Notes under the pieces: generated by a model
Databases searched by the model: none
Seen by the model: the letters and a program-made list of their open reading frames with translations, nothing else
Told to the model about the DNA's origin: nothing
NCBI GenBank assembly: GCA_903772945.1
Contig: CAICTM010001286.1
Span: 1-32,408 of the forward strand
Direction of reading: 5' to 3'
DNA from: Seminavis robusta
Lineage: Eukaryota; Bacillariophyta; Bacillariophyceae; Naviculales; Naviculaceae
Length of the DNA: 32,408 nt
Translations under genes and position numbers: made by a program
In this document: positions 1 to 11,692 of the stretch, piece by piece
Numbering within the stretch: the first letter of the stretch is position 1
How the letters are laid out: each line of letters begins with the position of its first letter

Positions 1-1
1 G

Positions 2-181
2 GAATGGTTCTCTTCGGTCAAAGAACGATTGCAACGGAATTACCACACGGCACCCTTGTTTGACACGCCACGATGGGTTCGAAACTTGGAAACGGGGCTC
101 TTGGAGATTGTTGCACTACGCACTGAGGGTGGTAGTAGCTATAGTGACATTGAAATCATGGACAATGCCGGCAGATATTAA
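2..181 (+). CDS. C-terminus of a GT41 O-GlcNAc transferase-like protein (partial)
   Basis: An open frame enters from the left edge (codons from base 2) and runs 59 codons to TAA at 179-181. It contains PLFDTPRWVRNLETGLLEI, which matches the conserved end of glycosyltransferase family 41 proteins (O-GlcNAc transferase and SPINDLY), where LFD..(R/Q)(W/Y)...LE marks the last catalytic-domain helix. These enzymes transfer GlcNAc or fucose from a nucleotide sugar to Ser/Thr of nuclear and cytosolic proteins, and usually carry N-terminal TPRs, which would lie outside the window. The short tail after the motif (ending NAGRY) is not conserved as far as I can tell. The start is absent. Family call is fairly sure; which member is unknown. 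Confidence 0.68.
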   Translation, partial: EWFSSVKERLQRNYHTAPLFDTPRWVRNLETGLLEIVALRTEGGSSYSDIEIMDNAGRY

Positions 182-714
182 TAGCATACCGGTAGTACGG
201 GGGATCAGACTAATGCGAGGCAAAGCGGGAGACAGAAGACCATTGCAATGCACAAGCTTGCAGACGAAATTTTGAATACGACCAACATTTTAAACGTGAC
301 GAATGAATGATAAAAAATCAATTCAACTATTCCTTCCTTTCCCACCAGTCTTTCTCCATGCTGTCGCAAAAGGCCGGACTAACGGGAGCGGTGGGGAACG
401 GCGAAACTCGACTCACACCATCGCACTCAGGCCATCATCGACTGCAACACTCGACGTTGAAGTACATGTATGGAGAAACAATGACTAAAAACGTTGGCAA
501 AAGCAACCAACAGTACCATGAAGTACAGTTTGGAAATGAAATTGCACAACTAAACAGCTTTATCAAACTAAAATTGTTGTCACGTCGCTGTTCCAATGGA
601 TCCTGAGTGGGTGATGATGGATACATCGTGATATCATGGTAGCTGCCGTTGAGCAAAAAATGGCATCATACTGCTTTCTGAGCTCTACAAGTGGCTGGTA
701 GATAGTTTAGATTG
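182..714. other. Intergenic, convergent 3' ends
   Basis: This spacer lies between the 3' end of the GT41 gene and the 3' end of the cyclophilin gene. Only short frames without recognisable motifs occur. I see no RNA gene or repeat; it presumably holds both 3' UTRs. Confidence 0.6.
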
Positions 715-1650
715 TTATTGCTCCTCCTTGTCGTGCCCGTAGAGAGTGTCTCTATTGTGGTGTGGATCATTTCCATCGTCGATGATGGGAGCTTCCAATT
801 TGATTTCCCCAGAATCAGTAATGACAATTTTGTCAGCACGAGGAATCCCCCCATAGGTTCCTTGCTTTTCAATTATCTTCACGACAGCCTCACTGCCATC
901 CATTATTCTTCCAAAAATGACATGCTTGCCAGTCAACCACTGTGCTTTGACGGTTGTAATGAAAAACTATACCAGTAGGATAGATAAAGAAATAGTAGAC
1001 CATAAGGATCACAGTCCAGCAGCTGTAAGTGGAAGCCATTCTCACACACAGAAATGACGCGAATGCCTACGTACCTGCGAGGCATTTGTATCCGGTCCTG
1101 AGTTTGCCATTGCTAAGAGGAACTTTCGATTGAATTTCACCGTGGTCATGTCTTCATCCTTGAAGGTTCCACCATAAATACTGTCTCCACCTGTACCATC
1201 ATTTCGAATGATATCACCGCCTTGAATCATGAAATCAGGAATGATTCTATGGAAGGAGCTGCCCTTGTAGCATAATGCAGGCTCTCCGCTATCACAGGCG
1301 CAGAGAGCTCGAAAATTTTCTACCGTCTTTGGTGCATATTCCCCAAAGAGACCCAGCACAATCCGACCTATGTCGTGGCCATCAATTTCGACTTGAAGAA
1401 AGACTTTGTGTGTTATGGCAGGAAGAGTTCTAGAAACGAAAACAGAAGGATCGAGTGAATGAATGAATGAATGAATCGAATGATTCAATCAACAACATCC
1501 CCTTTACAATTAACCGTTGGACTCAACTCACTCTTTTGGATCCATCTTAGGAGGAATGGCTTTATGCCCGAGGCCAGCCGAAGCCACATGATCACGACAT
1601 AGTGCGGCAATGACAAAGAGAAGAAACAGTCCTCTAGTGTGGAATAACAT
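715..1650 (-). CDS. Secretory-pathway cyclophilin (peptidyl-prolyl cis-trans isomerase), 3 exons
   Basis: Exons read 1650-1532, 1429-1075 and 966-715 on the minus strand, joined by two GT-AG introns of 102 and 108 nt (donors GTGAGT and GTACGT). The phases fit exactly and give 241 aa ending at TAA 715-717. Residues 1-25 are a hydrophobic signal peptide (LFLLFVIAALC...ASA). The cyclophilin fold follows from about residue 48: VFLQVEIDGHDIGRIVLGLF, then FHRIIPDFMIQGGD with the catalytic Arg and Phe, and across the second splice ASQ/FFITTVKAQWLTGKHVIFG with the cyclosporin-binding Trp. This resembles ER cyclophilin B, which speeds proline isomerisation during folding of secreted proteins. The C-terminus is HDKEEQ, not a standard KDEL/HDEL signal, so ER retention is uncertain. 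The ATG at 1650 was chosen because it opens the signal peptide in frame. Confidence 0.9.
1456..1476. repeat. (GAAT)n microsatellite in cyclophilin intron 1
   Basis: About five tandem GAAT units lie inside the first intron of the cyclophilin gene, near its acceptor. Confidence 0.8.
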
Positions 1651-1941
1651 GGTCTGCTTTCTGAGAGGGGAAAGAGGGGAGTTCTTTCATCCAATGGCAT
1701 GATGGCATGCACCCATTGCGGCGTTGGAGTGCGGACTGTGGCCAAAAGCGTTTAAAGCAGCCTAGCTGTTTGAACATAGAAAGCACGTTTCTGACTCGCT
1801 GGTCGTGGAGGCAGGAGCAGAGGAGGGACGAGAAGCACCAACTCTAGAGACGAAACGCCAATAAAATGTCACTCGTCATCTACTAGCTATTGTAGAGAGT
1901 AACGATAAAATGGGTACAGAACAGTTTATCTATCTATCTAG

Positions 1942-4052
1942 CTAGAGAACCTGTTCAATCATTCCCACCGCAATCGTCTCCCCCGATCGCCGTAGCACAA
2001 ACCGTCCTAGGGCACGACATTGTTGAAAGGATTCCATACAAATCTTGTCACTCAGTGTAATCTCCACTTCGGCCGTGGACGAGGACGGAATGGCCCGTGG
2101 ACGTGCCTTTGGTTGTTGTTTGGCACCTCGTTTGGTCATGCTGAGCAAATTGGAAATGTTGGCGGGCACATCCAAATGATGAATGTGAAACAACACTTGG
2201 GCGCCTCGAATAATGGGAACCGCTAAATCGTCCATGACGACAATTTTGGCCCGACACTTGAGCGATACCGGAGGACGTTGCTGGGGACGCGCCAACAGAC
2301 TTCCCATGGCGACTCGGACACTGTCAATTCCAGTCAGTACCAAATCGACCGTTTCTCCCACAATGGCATAATCAAGTCGCTTGTCATCGACGGTGGCATG
2401 CAAATGCTGCAGACTGTTCACTTTGGCATCATCTCCAATGGGCAATACAACGAGTTTTTCTCCCGTTTTGAGGAATCCCTGTACGACTTTTCCCCGCGCG
2501 GCGACTCCTTTGCCTTCGGCGTAGACGTCGGAGAGAATAATGCGAAGCGGTTCGGCTGTGTCCATTTTAATGTGGTGTAGTATGGAATCGGTAATTGTCG
2601 AGCAGCACGAGTTGGAGAGAAAGTTCGAGTGAGTGTGTGGGTGAGGGAGCGAGCGAACGAGCGACCGGAGACAAACATTCATCCATGCAGCCACGGTGAT
2701 GATGATTGAGTCGACTCAAACTCGCAAGAAGAACTACATGTATGTAACGTACCTAGGTTGGAACTCTTGACGGGCATAAAGGCATCAATGGCCTCGTAGA
2801 GACTGGGTCCCTTGTACCACGAGGAGAGCGCGGCCGGTGGCGGTGCCTTCTTTTTGCTGTTGGCATTCTTCATGATATTAACTCCCATCAATCCACTGGT
2901 CGGAATGAATCGTATTCGTTTGGGTGCAAATCCAGCTTGTTGCAACAGAAATGGTTTGAGCCGTTGTTGAATATCGTTGTAGACCGATTGAGACCACTCG
3001 CGGACATCCAATTTGTTGATACAGACAAGCAATTGGGAGACTCCCAATCCTCTTGCCAATAAAATGTGTTCCTTGGTTTGTCCCTTTTGCAACATGCCAT
3101 CGAGATTGGCAGACGATGCATCGACGACCAACAATCCGGCATCGGCCGATGCCGCTCCGGTAATCATGGTGGGGACAAAATCGGCATGACCGGGAGCATC
3201 CAACAGCACAATTTGGGGATGACGGGGCGTCGACAGCGTCTTGGTGGCAATCTGCATAGTGACACCGCGGGTTTGTTCGCCTTCGTCTTCGTCGAGCAGC
3301 CATGCCCATTGGACTGTCGAGTCTGCAGTGTTGTTGGAAGTGGTGACTTTGGACGTTTGTTGTCGTGTAATGAGTCCTGCTTGATAGAGCAATTGTCCCA
3401 TCATGGTGGATTTTCCCGCATCGACGTGTCCAATGACCACGACGGATAATTGACTCTCTTGTCCGGCACTGCAGGTTTTTTGCAGAATGTCGGGTACGGG
3501 TACCGATTGGGGATTATTGTTTGGTGTTGCTGTAGAGGATTGTGTGGAGGTGTTGTTTGTATTTGGAGTATTGGATGGTGGGGTAGCAGCCGTAGTGTTT
3601 GGTTTTCCCCATCCAGAAGGAGGACTGATGGCAGCTGAAGGGGTAGCATTAGGTGTTCCCCAGCCAGGCGGTGGTTTGCTGACTCCTTTATTTACGGCAG
3701 CTGCCACTGGTTTCGTGGTATTTCCCCACCCTGGAGGAGGCTTGGCCACACTCAGTCCAACACCTAAAGAACCTGAAGAAGTGGTGCCAGTGGCAGCAGT
3801 GGATGGGGATGGGGTAGCTGCTGGAGTCTTTGGGTTCTGCTTGACTTGCGGCTGTTTCTTATTGGCTTGATTCTGTTTCGGAGTGTTGTTGGTCTTGCCT
3901 TTAGCGTTGTTGTTGCTGCCACTCTTGGGTTTAGTGTAGCTGGAGCTTCCGGCACCATAATCTCCATAGTCGTCGTAGTCATCATAATCATCGTAGTCGT
4001 CGTAATAATCGTCTTCGGCGATCATATTACGAACATTGCGATGTCGACTCAT
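1942..4052 (-). CDS. HBS1: HBS1-like translational GTPase (ribosome rescue), 2 exons
   Basis: Exon 1 is 4052-2753 and exon 2 is 2555-1942, with a 197-nt GT-AG intron (donor GTACGT, acceptor ACACAG). Phase 1 joins KSSNL to AEPLRIILSDVYAEGKG, the start of the beta-barrel domain in HBS1/eRF3 proteins. The product is 637 aa. It opens MSRHRNVRNM followed by an Asp/Tyr run, the hallmark HBS1 N-terminus. A disordered region (residues about 40-190) carries three PP(P/S)GWG motifs near 105, 127 and 144. GTPase motifs are G1 GHVDAGKST (208-216), G2 RGVTM (262-266), G3 DAPGH (285-289) and G4 NKLD (346-349). The end, LGRFVLRRSGETIAVGMIEQ, is the standard last strand of eEF1A-type factors. HBS1 works with Pelota/Dom34 to split stalled ribosomes. 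The N-terminal signature separates it from eEF1A and eRF3. Confidence 0.9.
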
Positions 4053-5511
4053 GGCTGATCTGTTGTGTTGATGAGTCTAGTCGATGAACTTTTACCTAGC
4101 TATTATAGCTACCGGTACCTGGCTACGGTATACTATTGATGCGATGGATTGGGGAGAGGTATATCTACTCTCGCTCATTTTTGTGACATGGTCGGGACCT
4201 TCACGGAGTTGGATGGGGGTGTTTTCACCCTAGCACTAACCTTTCCACGCCGTGGTGAAGGGTTCCCGTGGATCTGACATTGGCGAGTGGATGCGGCAAT
4301 GGCATCCTGGTCCTCCCCCTTTGCACTGGACTCGACTCTGCACTCTAATAACGGACATTGGCCAAGAGCAGCTTCGATAGCAGTGTCTAAGTTATGCTCC
4401 AGAAACAATCCTGAGTAATCTACGCTTCTTTCAACCCTGTATTTTGCAGCCTTCTGGAGCACAAAACGACCTTGCCCTCACCCACGCCTACCTGTCTATC
4501 GTAGTGCACAAGCTGTCAATCACAGAAATGGCTTGGTGAGTGCATGGGCAGGACCAACGCAATGAAACGACATCATGGGAATGTGTGTACAGTGTCACCC
4601 CTCACGTCGATAAACAACATCTCATTGTAACGACAGCTTCCTCTGACCACAACTTGAAGCCTTCGGTAGTCGTGTTGCTTGGACTTGAGATCGAAGGGAT
4701 GCCAATCTATGGATATTGGGCTTCAGTTTTATCACTCCCCGACCAGCATTCCAATCTCCCATCTGCCCCGGCAAGCTACGAGAGATCTTTCAAGTTCAGA
4801 CATTTTTCTGCTCCATGACGGGGAACTTTATCTTGACTTGAAGTTCGCAGTGTCCCACTATACCGGTACAACTGTAGTATAGTCCATGGCAAGCTCCCTT
4901 TTTATGCGTCTATCTTCCTTAGCGATGCGCGAATCGAATCGAATCGTTGTTGTCATACTGTATGCATACATACTTACATGTAGCGTCACTCACAGCTAAA
5001 GATGGAGATGTCAGTCAAAGGACCTCAGTGCCATGGTCGGCTTCATGACATCATCTGCACGACTGTGGAAATTTTTAACGCCGTGCTCTCTCCCTCCCTC
5101 ACTTTCCTCGGCGTGGTGGGCCGTCCACAAATTGTCCGTTCCCACAATAGCAATACTACGGGCAAAAACATGGCCATTTCTGAACGGTTGTCATTGCACG
5201 CGGCAAGAATCATGAATGGGAAGGGGCCTCGCGTATTGGTTTATACACTAGTATAGGAAAGCTGGCACAAATCTAACTTGAGAGAGAAGGCGGAATCACG
5301 ATGCAAATTTTACAGCAGCTGCATCTTGGACAGGTCGGGCTACTGAGACATTCGTGCAGAGATCCACATGTTGCTGTCGATAGTTCATCTGTAAAGAAGC
5401 ATTTGCCCCAGAGGCAGTATAGTGTTGATCAAGGATTCAAATACGAATCTTGTCTCTGAATGTACGGGATTCTTACCAGTACCGTATGGGAGGAGAGGCC
5501 TTGTGTTGAAC
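4053..5511. other. Long spacer upstream of HBS1
   Basis: About 1.46 kb lies between the HBS1 start and the 3' end of the MYND pseudogene. It should hold the HBS1 promoter, but I recognise no element. Short frames at 4175-4462 (-) and 4540-4818 (+) show no motif or composition arguing for coding. A palindromic ACCGGT/GGTACC cluster is at 4111-4119 and a GAATC pentamer run at 4931-4946. Confidence 0.5.
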
Positions 5512-6840
5512 TCAGCCTTGTAGCCCTCTTGCTTGAGACGCAGTCCAGGAGAGTTCACGTTGCGATTCCATATAAAAAACAAATTGTGGATTGTCGACAC
5601 GCTTTCCTATCACTGTCCTCACATAATCCCATTGGTCAGACTCGTCTAGACATTGGATCAGAACTAAACACCACTCAGGAAATGGAACTTCACAAAGATT
5701 CTTGGGTCGAATCAATCCGCTTCGGCCCAATGATTCCATCCACTTTCACCGCAACGTGGCCTTCCTTCAACCCACCCATGCAGACCAAACCAATTTTGCC
5801 ATTCATTGCCAAACCTGATGGACTTTCGAGCCCACGTATCAACACCCACAAGCCAGCTTCGCCCTTCTCCAAAGGAGTACAAATCTGGGCTGATACTAGT
5901 GCCTCTTTCAACCAAAGACGGGTGTAATCCTTCAGTAGTACACACTTCAGAAAGATTCAGCCGCTGGACAAAACTAGCATACGTTTCAGGATTACTTCAG
6001 CGACAATCTTGAAGAGTGCAGATGCTTCCGTAAGCTCTTCAGATGTGCGATTCAAAGCCACAGTCTGAATTGATACGGGAATATCTCTTTGATGGGGGGA
6101 ATCTCCTTGTGAAATCAAGCCGGACAGAGCACACGCATATGCAAATGCCAGAAGAGGAAGTGATCCAGCTTCCACATCCTTCGATACAGCAAGTGCTACC
6201 TTCACGGTTCTCTTCAACAACCCATCATGGCACCACCAGGTTGGTTTCTGAAGCTTCTCACTTCTAGGAAGAGTCATAAATGCCGCGGTAAAGGTAATGA
6301 TACACCGGACCCATTTTCTGGCTCTGCTTGTGTCAGTTGTTTTGTCATTCAGAAAATCTGCAAGGGCAGCCATTGCAAAGCGCTTGCATGCTTCCAACGC
6401 GCATGAACAGGCTTCATTTTTTTATGTGAGATGCCATAACAAGGAGCCAGATGATAGAACGCTTCAGGTTGTCTTGCGTCCTCTTTTATTGCCATCTGAA
6501 GGACTCTCTTTGCACCTTTCATGTCTCCTGTACGCATTTTACTCTTGGCTGCGGCGATGTAGGCGTTGTACGTGCAGTCATTAGCATCTTCACTCGACCA
6601 ATCCCATACAGACAACCTTTTCTTCCATTGTGGACCTTCTTCTTCGTGCCACTTTTTGTGTCTTGACCAAGCCTCCTTGAAGCACTTTTGAGAGCAGAAA
6701 AGTGCAGGAATAAATCGTTCTTTTGTGCACCGTGGACACTGGTTGAAGCGCACTCCTTTGGGTTCTGCGTCATTACAGCCCCAACACACTCTTTCCGTTT
6801 TCACGGGGTTTGGGGCCCTTTCATCAGCAACGTCTTGCAT
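5512..6840 (-). pseudogene. Broken MYND-finger protein gene, paralogue of the gene at 26052-27380
   Basis: The ATG at 6840 opens a MYND zinc finger (Cys 19, 22, 35, 38, 49, 53; His 61, 65) with QCPRCTKERFIPALFCSQ, close to the finger of the intact gene at 26052. A TPR-like stretch (AAKSKMRTGDMKGAKRVLQ) follows. Collinear similarity to the intact protein continues to about 5512, but three lesions are visible. A one-base frame change falls in a seven-T run at 6417-6423, between GISHKK and the frame reading EACKRFAMAALADF. An in-frame TGA sits at 5957-5959. A further frame change near 5700 separates KVDGIIGPKRI from PKNLCEVPF. The homopolymer lesion alone could be a sequencing error; the combination with an in-frame stop makes decay more likely. 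Introns at these points are unlikely because the paralogue aligns without gaps. Confidence 0.8.
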
Positions 6841-7574
6841 TGGGGAAAGATGCTATGAATTCCAAGTATGATACGGAGAACACGGAAGACCCTGGCTTGC
6901 TGTTCTAACTTCTGTGGGGCTGATTTATTTTGTTGACCTGTTCGACTTTTGTTTTGCATCTTGATTAATAAAAGTAGCGTGGAGATCGGAGTGATTCGAG
7001 ATTCACATTCATTCCGTCGTCGAGTCCTCATTCCGGTGACGCCACATTATACAGAGGTCCAACGGCCGGGGGGTGGGCGATCTCGAGATGCACCCAGGAA
7101 GTGAGCAGTACCGTATCGAATGTTCTCATTGGTGGCAAACTGCACGGTGCGGTATGGCCTTCCGAACTACTGGCTAGTACGACTACAACTACAACATGTA
7201 TAAAGAATGAAGCCTTGATGTTTGTTTGTAAAGATTTGTCTACGATGTGTTATTGTTCTATGTTTTATGTTTGGTTGTATTTAAGATTGTAGCATCAACA
7301 ATGATAGAGGTTGGTTGTCGGGTGTCACGGGTATTAACTTTGGACTTTCGTCGCGTGGAGGACGTTCGGACAAGCACTCTGCAATAGAGGCTGCCTAGCA
7401 CAGGAACCACAAACCTGGCTACCTTCGATGTGACCCTTCAATTGAACCAACTGTATTCATCTCCGCAAAAATATTGTATAGCCCTGCACCCCGCCAGATG
7501 CTTGCTCATTGTGTATTGTATTGTGTTAGTAGTCCCCGCAATCCGTCGTCGTCGCCCCTTACTTACCTGTTGTC
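6841..7574. other. Spacer between MYND pseudogene start and the 601-aa gene 3' end
   Basis: About 730 bp with no recognisable gene. It would hold the former promoter of the MYND pseudogene and the 3' UTR of the next gene. Both neighbours are on the minus strand. Confidence 0.55.
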
Positions 7575-9380
7575 CTAGACTGGAATGTACCGGTCAGGCT
7601 TTCTGACTTGCCGCCCAGAAAGAGTTGTCGTCGTCTGAACTGTTGTTTGCTGCTGTGTGTCCGTCACAGGTTGTGTCGTCGTCATCTTCTTCCTCTTGCC
7701 CTCCGCCTTTGGCTTTGTCGACTGTTTCTTGGTGGCCGCCGCCCGTCTACGTTTAATTCTAGGTTGTTGTTCAACTGCCACCCGCCGTGGCCTCGTCTTC
7801 ATTTGTTCTGCGATTCTCTGAGATGCAATCGCCGCCATGCGTCTCTTCGATCGTCGCAAAGTTGATTGTGCTGTGTCCACATTGTCCTCCTCGTCGACTC
7901 GGTTGTCGACCAGTGGTTCTTCAGCATCAACTTGTTGTTGTTCCTCGACCTCGACCAGTGGTTCTTCGGCTTCCACTTGGCCAGTCACGAATTCGAAATC
8001 CGTATCGCCCGAGGCATCGCCTGCCTCCAATCGTAGTGTCTTGTGCCGCCGCATCATTTCCTTGACAAGGTCTCCACCATCCTTCATCGATGCTGCGAGA
8101 ATGTCGCTGGGTACCACTCCAAGTAGCACACCATTCATCATTCGCATCTCCAATACAAATGGTTGTTGTCCATGCACACTGATCTTGAAGTGTGCCACAT
8201 GCCACTTTTGAACGTATGGGACCACTGCTGTGCATGTGGGAACCACCGCTGCTGCGCATGTGATTGTGGCATCGGATGCCATCTTGTTGTCGTCGACGGT
8301 CTCGGATGCCATCTTGTTGTCGTCGACAGTCGAGACTGTTTCTATTGTCTCGACGTCTTTAGTTGTTGTTGGTTGTTGTTCTACTTCTACGGGTGCTGCA
8401 TCTTCCATGCAGACATCCTTGACCTTGCGATAGACAAATCGTCGTTTGGCAATCTGTTCTCGCGTATTCAAGGTGCAAATTTCGTCATTGGCATTGCGCT
8501 GAATGCCTCCGAGATGCAAGTGGCACATGGCGAGTTCGAACATGTAAGTCTTCTTTTCGTTGACCATGAACCAGTGGGCGACTCGCTTGTCGTTTCCTTT
8601 CTTCGCCTGGATGAAACGAACAAGTCCCTCGAGGTCTTGATGCACGGCATCAATTTGAATGTACAGTTGGGCTTGTTGTAGGTACGCTTTGTCGCTTTGG
8701 AACCATTTGTTGTTGGTGATCCATTTGGCCACTTGCTGGTATCCGTACTCTTGAATCAATTGGACAAGATCCAAGACGCGTTCGTGGGGTGTTTGTGTGC
8801 CGACGGAAATGAATTGTTGTTGGGCTTCTTGCCAGAATTCGTAGTGGGCCAGTGGCACATGTTTCTTCATGTCTCGATAGACACGACGGTTCTCAGCTTG
8901 TTCGCTCTCGTGAGAAGAGTACCCCACTACAGTGTTGACAGGAGCAAAGGATAAACGGTTTCCATTGCTCCGTTCGGCGTCTTGACCGTAATGAGTCTTC
9001 CAGTGAGCGTTGGCTGATTGACTGGGTTGGATGCGACAGCCTTTGGGCCGGTGCTGGTTGTTGTCGTATCCGTAGTGACCATGCTGATCCGCAGGAACCA
9101 GGGAAAGGTCGTAGGCACCTAGGTAGCGACCGTGCTGCTGGAATTCCACATCAGGATGCATTCCGTGCAACAGTGCCGCGGTTTGGACGACATCTTTGTC
9201 CAATTCGTCCAGTTGGAATGTTGGGACTTCCTCTGCCGCAGGAACATCCTTGTCGTTGTTGTTGTTGCCCGTCATCTCCTTGGCGACCTGGAGAACGGGG
9301 GTCTTCATGGTGTTGCTGTTGTTGTTGTCGGTGGTCATGGACCACGAGAGCAGCTTGATGATAGAAGAAGAGAACTTCAT
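7575..9380 (-). CDS. Unrecognised 601-aa protein with basic, NLS-rich C-terminus
   Basis: A single uninterrupted frame from ATG 9380 gives 601 aa; I do not recognise the family. Residues 1-60 are Asn/Asp-rich. Residues about 60-325 look globular (VYRDMKKHVPLAHYEFWQEA, VLDLVQLIQEYGYQQVAKWI, FELAMCHLHLGGIQRNANDE). A perfect 10-aa tandem repeat, TVDDNKMAS(E/D), is at 351-370, and an EEPLV-containing segment is duplicated further on. From about residue 506 the chain is strongly basic, with candidate nuclear localisation clusters (RRSKRR, RIKRRR, EGKRKK), then a Gln/Thr run and the end SGRQVRKPDRYIPV. That end resembles the SGR..(K/R)P..RY motif seen near junctions in copia-like polyproteins, but no gag, protease, integrase or reverse-transcriptase motif is present. 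A nuclear or chromatin role is inference. The length of the open frame supports a real gene. Confidence 0.65.
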   Translation of the reverse strand: MKFSSSIIKLLSWSMTTDNNNSNTMKTPVLQVAKEMTGNNNNDKDVPAAEEVPTFQLDELDKDVVQTAALLHGMHPDVEFQQHGRYLGAYDLSLVPADQHGHYGYDNNQHRPKGCRIQPSQSANAHWKTHYGQDAERSNGNRLSFAPVNTVVGYSSHESEQAENRRVYRDMKKHVPLAHYEFWQEAQQQFISVGTQTPHERVLDLVQLIQEYGYQQVAKWITNNKWFQSDKAYLQQAQLYIQIDAVHQDLEGLVRFIQAKKGNDKRVAHWFMVNEKKTYMFELAMCHLHLGGIQRNANDEICTLNTREQIAKRRFVYRKVKDVCMEDAAPVEVEQQPTTTKDVETIETVSTVDDNKMASETVDDNKMASDATITCAAAVVPTCTAVVPYVQKWHVAHFKISVHGQQPFVLEMRMMNGVLLGVVPSDILAASMKDGGDLVKEMMRRHKTLRLEAGDASGDTDFEFVTGQVEAEEPLVEVEEQQQVDAEEPLVDNRVDEEDNVDTAQSTLRRSKRRMAAIASQRIAEQMKTRPRRVAVEQQPRIKRRRAAATKKQSTKPKAEGKRKKMTTTQPVTDTQQQTTVQTTTTLSGRQVRKPDRYIPV

Positions 9381-10561
9381 TTTGCAATTGATAGGTATTG
9401 AATAGAAGATTGATAGAAAGGGTAAGTGAAGGTAGGGGGGTTGATCTGGCCTAGGCTTATCAACAATCGCGAAAGTCTTCCTTGTTCGGTTGGGTATGCA
9501 ACTCTAGCAATCCGGTTAAACAAAAAAGTGAGCTCATCATGGTGGTGACATGCCATTTTTCACCTGACAAGATCTGCCAGATGTTGGGATGACAGATTCT
9601 GCCAGATGGATAATTTTGAAAAACGACATGTGATGAGACGAGACTGAGCCGCTGATGAGTACCAACAGCACACTTCCTGCGCCTCTCAGAGTACAGTCGT
9701 AGTCTTGATGATAGCTGTAGCTAGACACTGGGTTCTTGTTGTTGTCGTGTTGGTTGCTCTTCGCCATGGTGCGATGCTGTTGGTTGCGGCGCGGAGCGTC
9801 TCATGCCATGCTGCGGATGACCTGCGGAAGACCTGCGGAATCGAATCGAATCGATTCGTGATTGAAGTTCGATTTTCAATCTTCCAAGATTTGGCGGGAC
9901 TCGACCCAGTCCAGTTCAGTCGAGTGAAGAGTCCGTCGGCCACACGGCCTACCGGTACATGTACCACCACACCTATCCGTACCGGTACCGGACCTCTTGC
10001 CGCGGTGCGGTCTCGAGAATTCAAACAGTAATGAATCACTCCCTATCAAACAATGATCGAAGAGAGAACTACAGTAGCTAGTATGTATCTTGGGTAGCAT
10101 GTTGGTGGTGGCAAATTACCTGCAAGTTACGGCTAACCAACAGAATTTATAGTTTATCTTTTGCCGCCACGGGTTCTGGGGCGTGACTGAACTATCATCG
10201 TACTACAATGTTGTCAGGGGTGTGCTGGAAAGTTGGCCAACCGTTGTGGCCAGGTATAGAGATCGCTCTCGTTGGTATACGGTTAGTACGGTACCACTTG
10301 CCTTCTAAGATGATCCTCCGAACCCCTGGGGCGACAGTCTCTTGCCGGCACAGCATGATTGGATTCGATTAGATTGAATTCGGCTGCTACTAGTCTAGCT
10401 AGTCTATTGGTACGAAGCAGAATCGTGATTCATTCGGTTGTGGGATACTGAAAGCATCTTTTGAACGGTTTCTCTATGAGTGAGAAGGAAAAGGGGGCGA
10501 GCTTCTCTGTACAGAGACTTTTGATTGCCGGTTTGTTGCGTCCCATTCAGAATACTCTTTT
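9381..10561. other. Spacer, promoter side of the 601-aa gene
   Basis: About 1.18 kb without a recognisable gene. It contains an 11-bp direct repeat TCTGCCAGATG (9573-9583, 9598-9608), a GAATC/GATTC run at 9838-9858, and a cluster of ACCGGT/GGTACC palindromes at 9951-9991. The 601-aa gene's promoter should lie near 9400, but no element is identifiable. Confidence 0.5.
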
Positions 10562-11656
10562 TTATTCTCCATTTGCCAGGACAGCTTGGTCTGTAGTTTC
10601 CTGGTGGCTGTCATCGTCATCATCAATATCACTATCATCGTCATCGCCTCCCATTTGATTCATGAGATTCATGAGTAGCACGGCGGCGTCTCCGGCCCGC
10701 TGTCGTCGTTCGTCGTCGGACAATTGTCCCTGTTTGGATAGATCTCGAATGCGATTGGCTTCCTTGAGCGCTCCTTCCATATTGTTTAGAATGGCATCGG
10801 CTTGTTGTTGACTTTGTCGTTCTTCCCCAGAAGGTGCCGTTCCATCGATATAGAGTTCTGTTGCTGGGTCTTTGTCGTTGATTCCATCTTGTTGGAGGAG
10901 GGCTTGTCGTGCCTTTTCTTCTCGTAGTTTGGCTTCTTGTTCCTGTTCTTGTGTCAGAGCATTAGTAGTAGTATCTGTGGATGTTTGGATTGGGAGCGTG
11001 GTAGGAGGAGGTTGGTACTGAGGAGTAGTAGTGTCATTTGTTGTAGCGTTGGAAACAATGGTGCTTTTGACTTCTTGATAGGATTGTTGTAGCTGCTGTT
11101 TCTTTTGCTTGTGCATTTGGGCCGTGGACCAAACGGTACCCTGAATGGCTTCAATGATTCTGGCAAATCCCTCTTTTTCTCGTTCTTTGTGTCCTTGTTG
11201 GATTCCTTCCGGCGATAGATCCACCTTTTCGACGTATTCGTATCCGTGATCCAAACACCAGAGGACTCGTCGCGAGTATTCTTGTTCGTGTTGTTCTGCA
11301 CTAATAGTGTTAGTGGCAGCAGTCAGCAGTCCCACACAAAGTCGTAGCAAATCTCCATTTTGATTGTTGGCTTCCGCAGTGGCATGAAGATTGGCCAGGA
11401 CATCAAAGGAGCGACTGGAAGAATCATCAAAGACTAATAAGATCCCATCTTCCCGTTCATCCACATCAGTACTAGTTTCGGTAGTAGAAGCATTGGATGC
11501 AGTACCAATAGCCAAAGGAAGGAGCGCCACACTGGCATCAAAGTAACGGTTGGATATCTTCAAGATTTGGCTGCCATTCAATGCGCTGTTGCTCTCACCA
11601 CTACCACTTCCAGAAGCGGATGTTCCACTCGTAGCTGAAGTACTAGTAGTGGCTTC

Positions 11657-11692
<36 letters not shown>

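Noticed and set aside
4175..4818. Two frames of 92-95 codons upstream of HBS1
   Set aside because: Composition and absence of any motif give no reason to call them genes.
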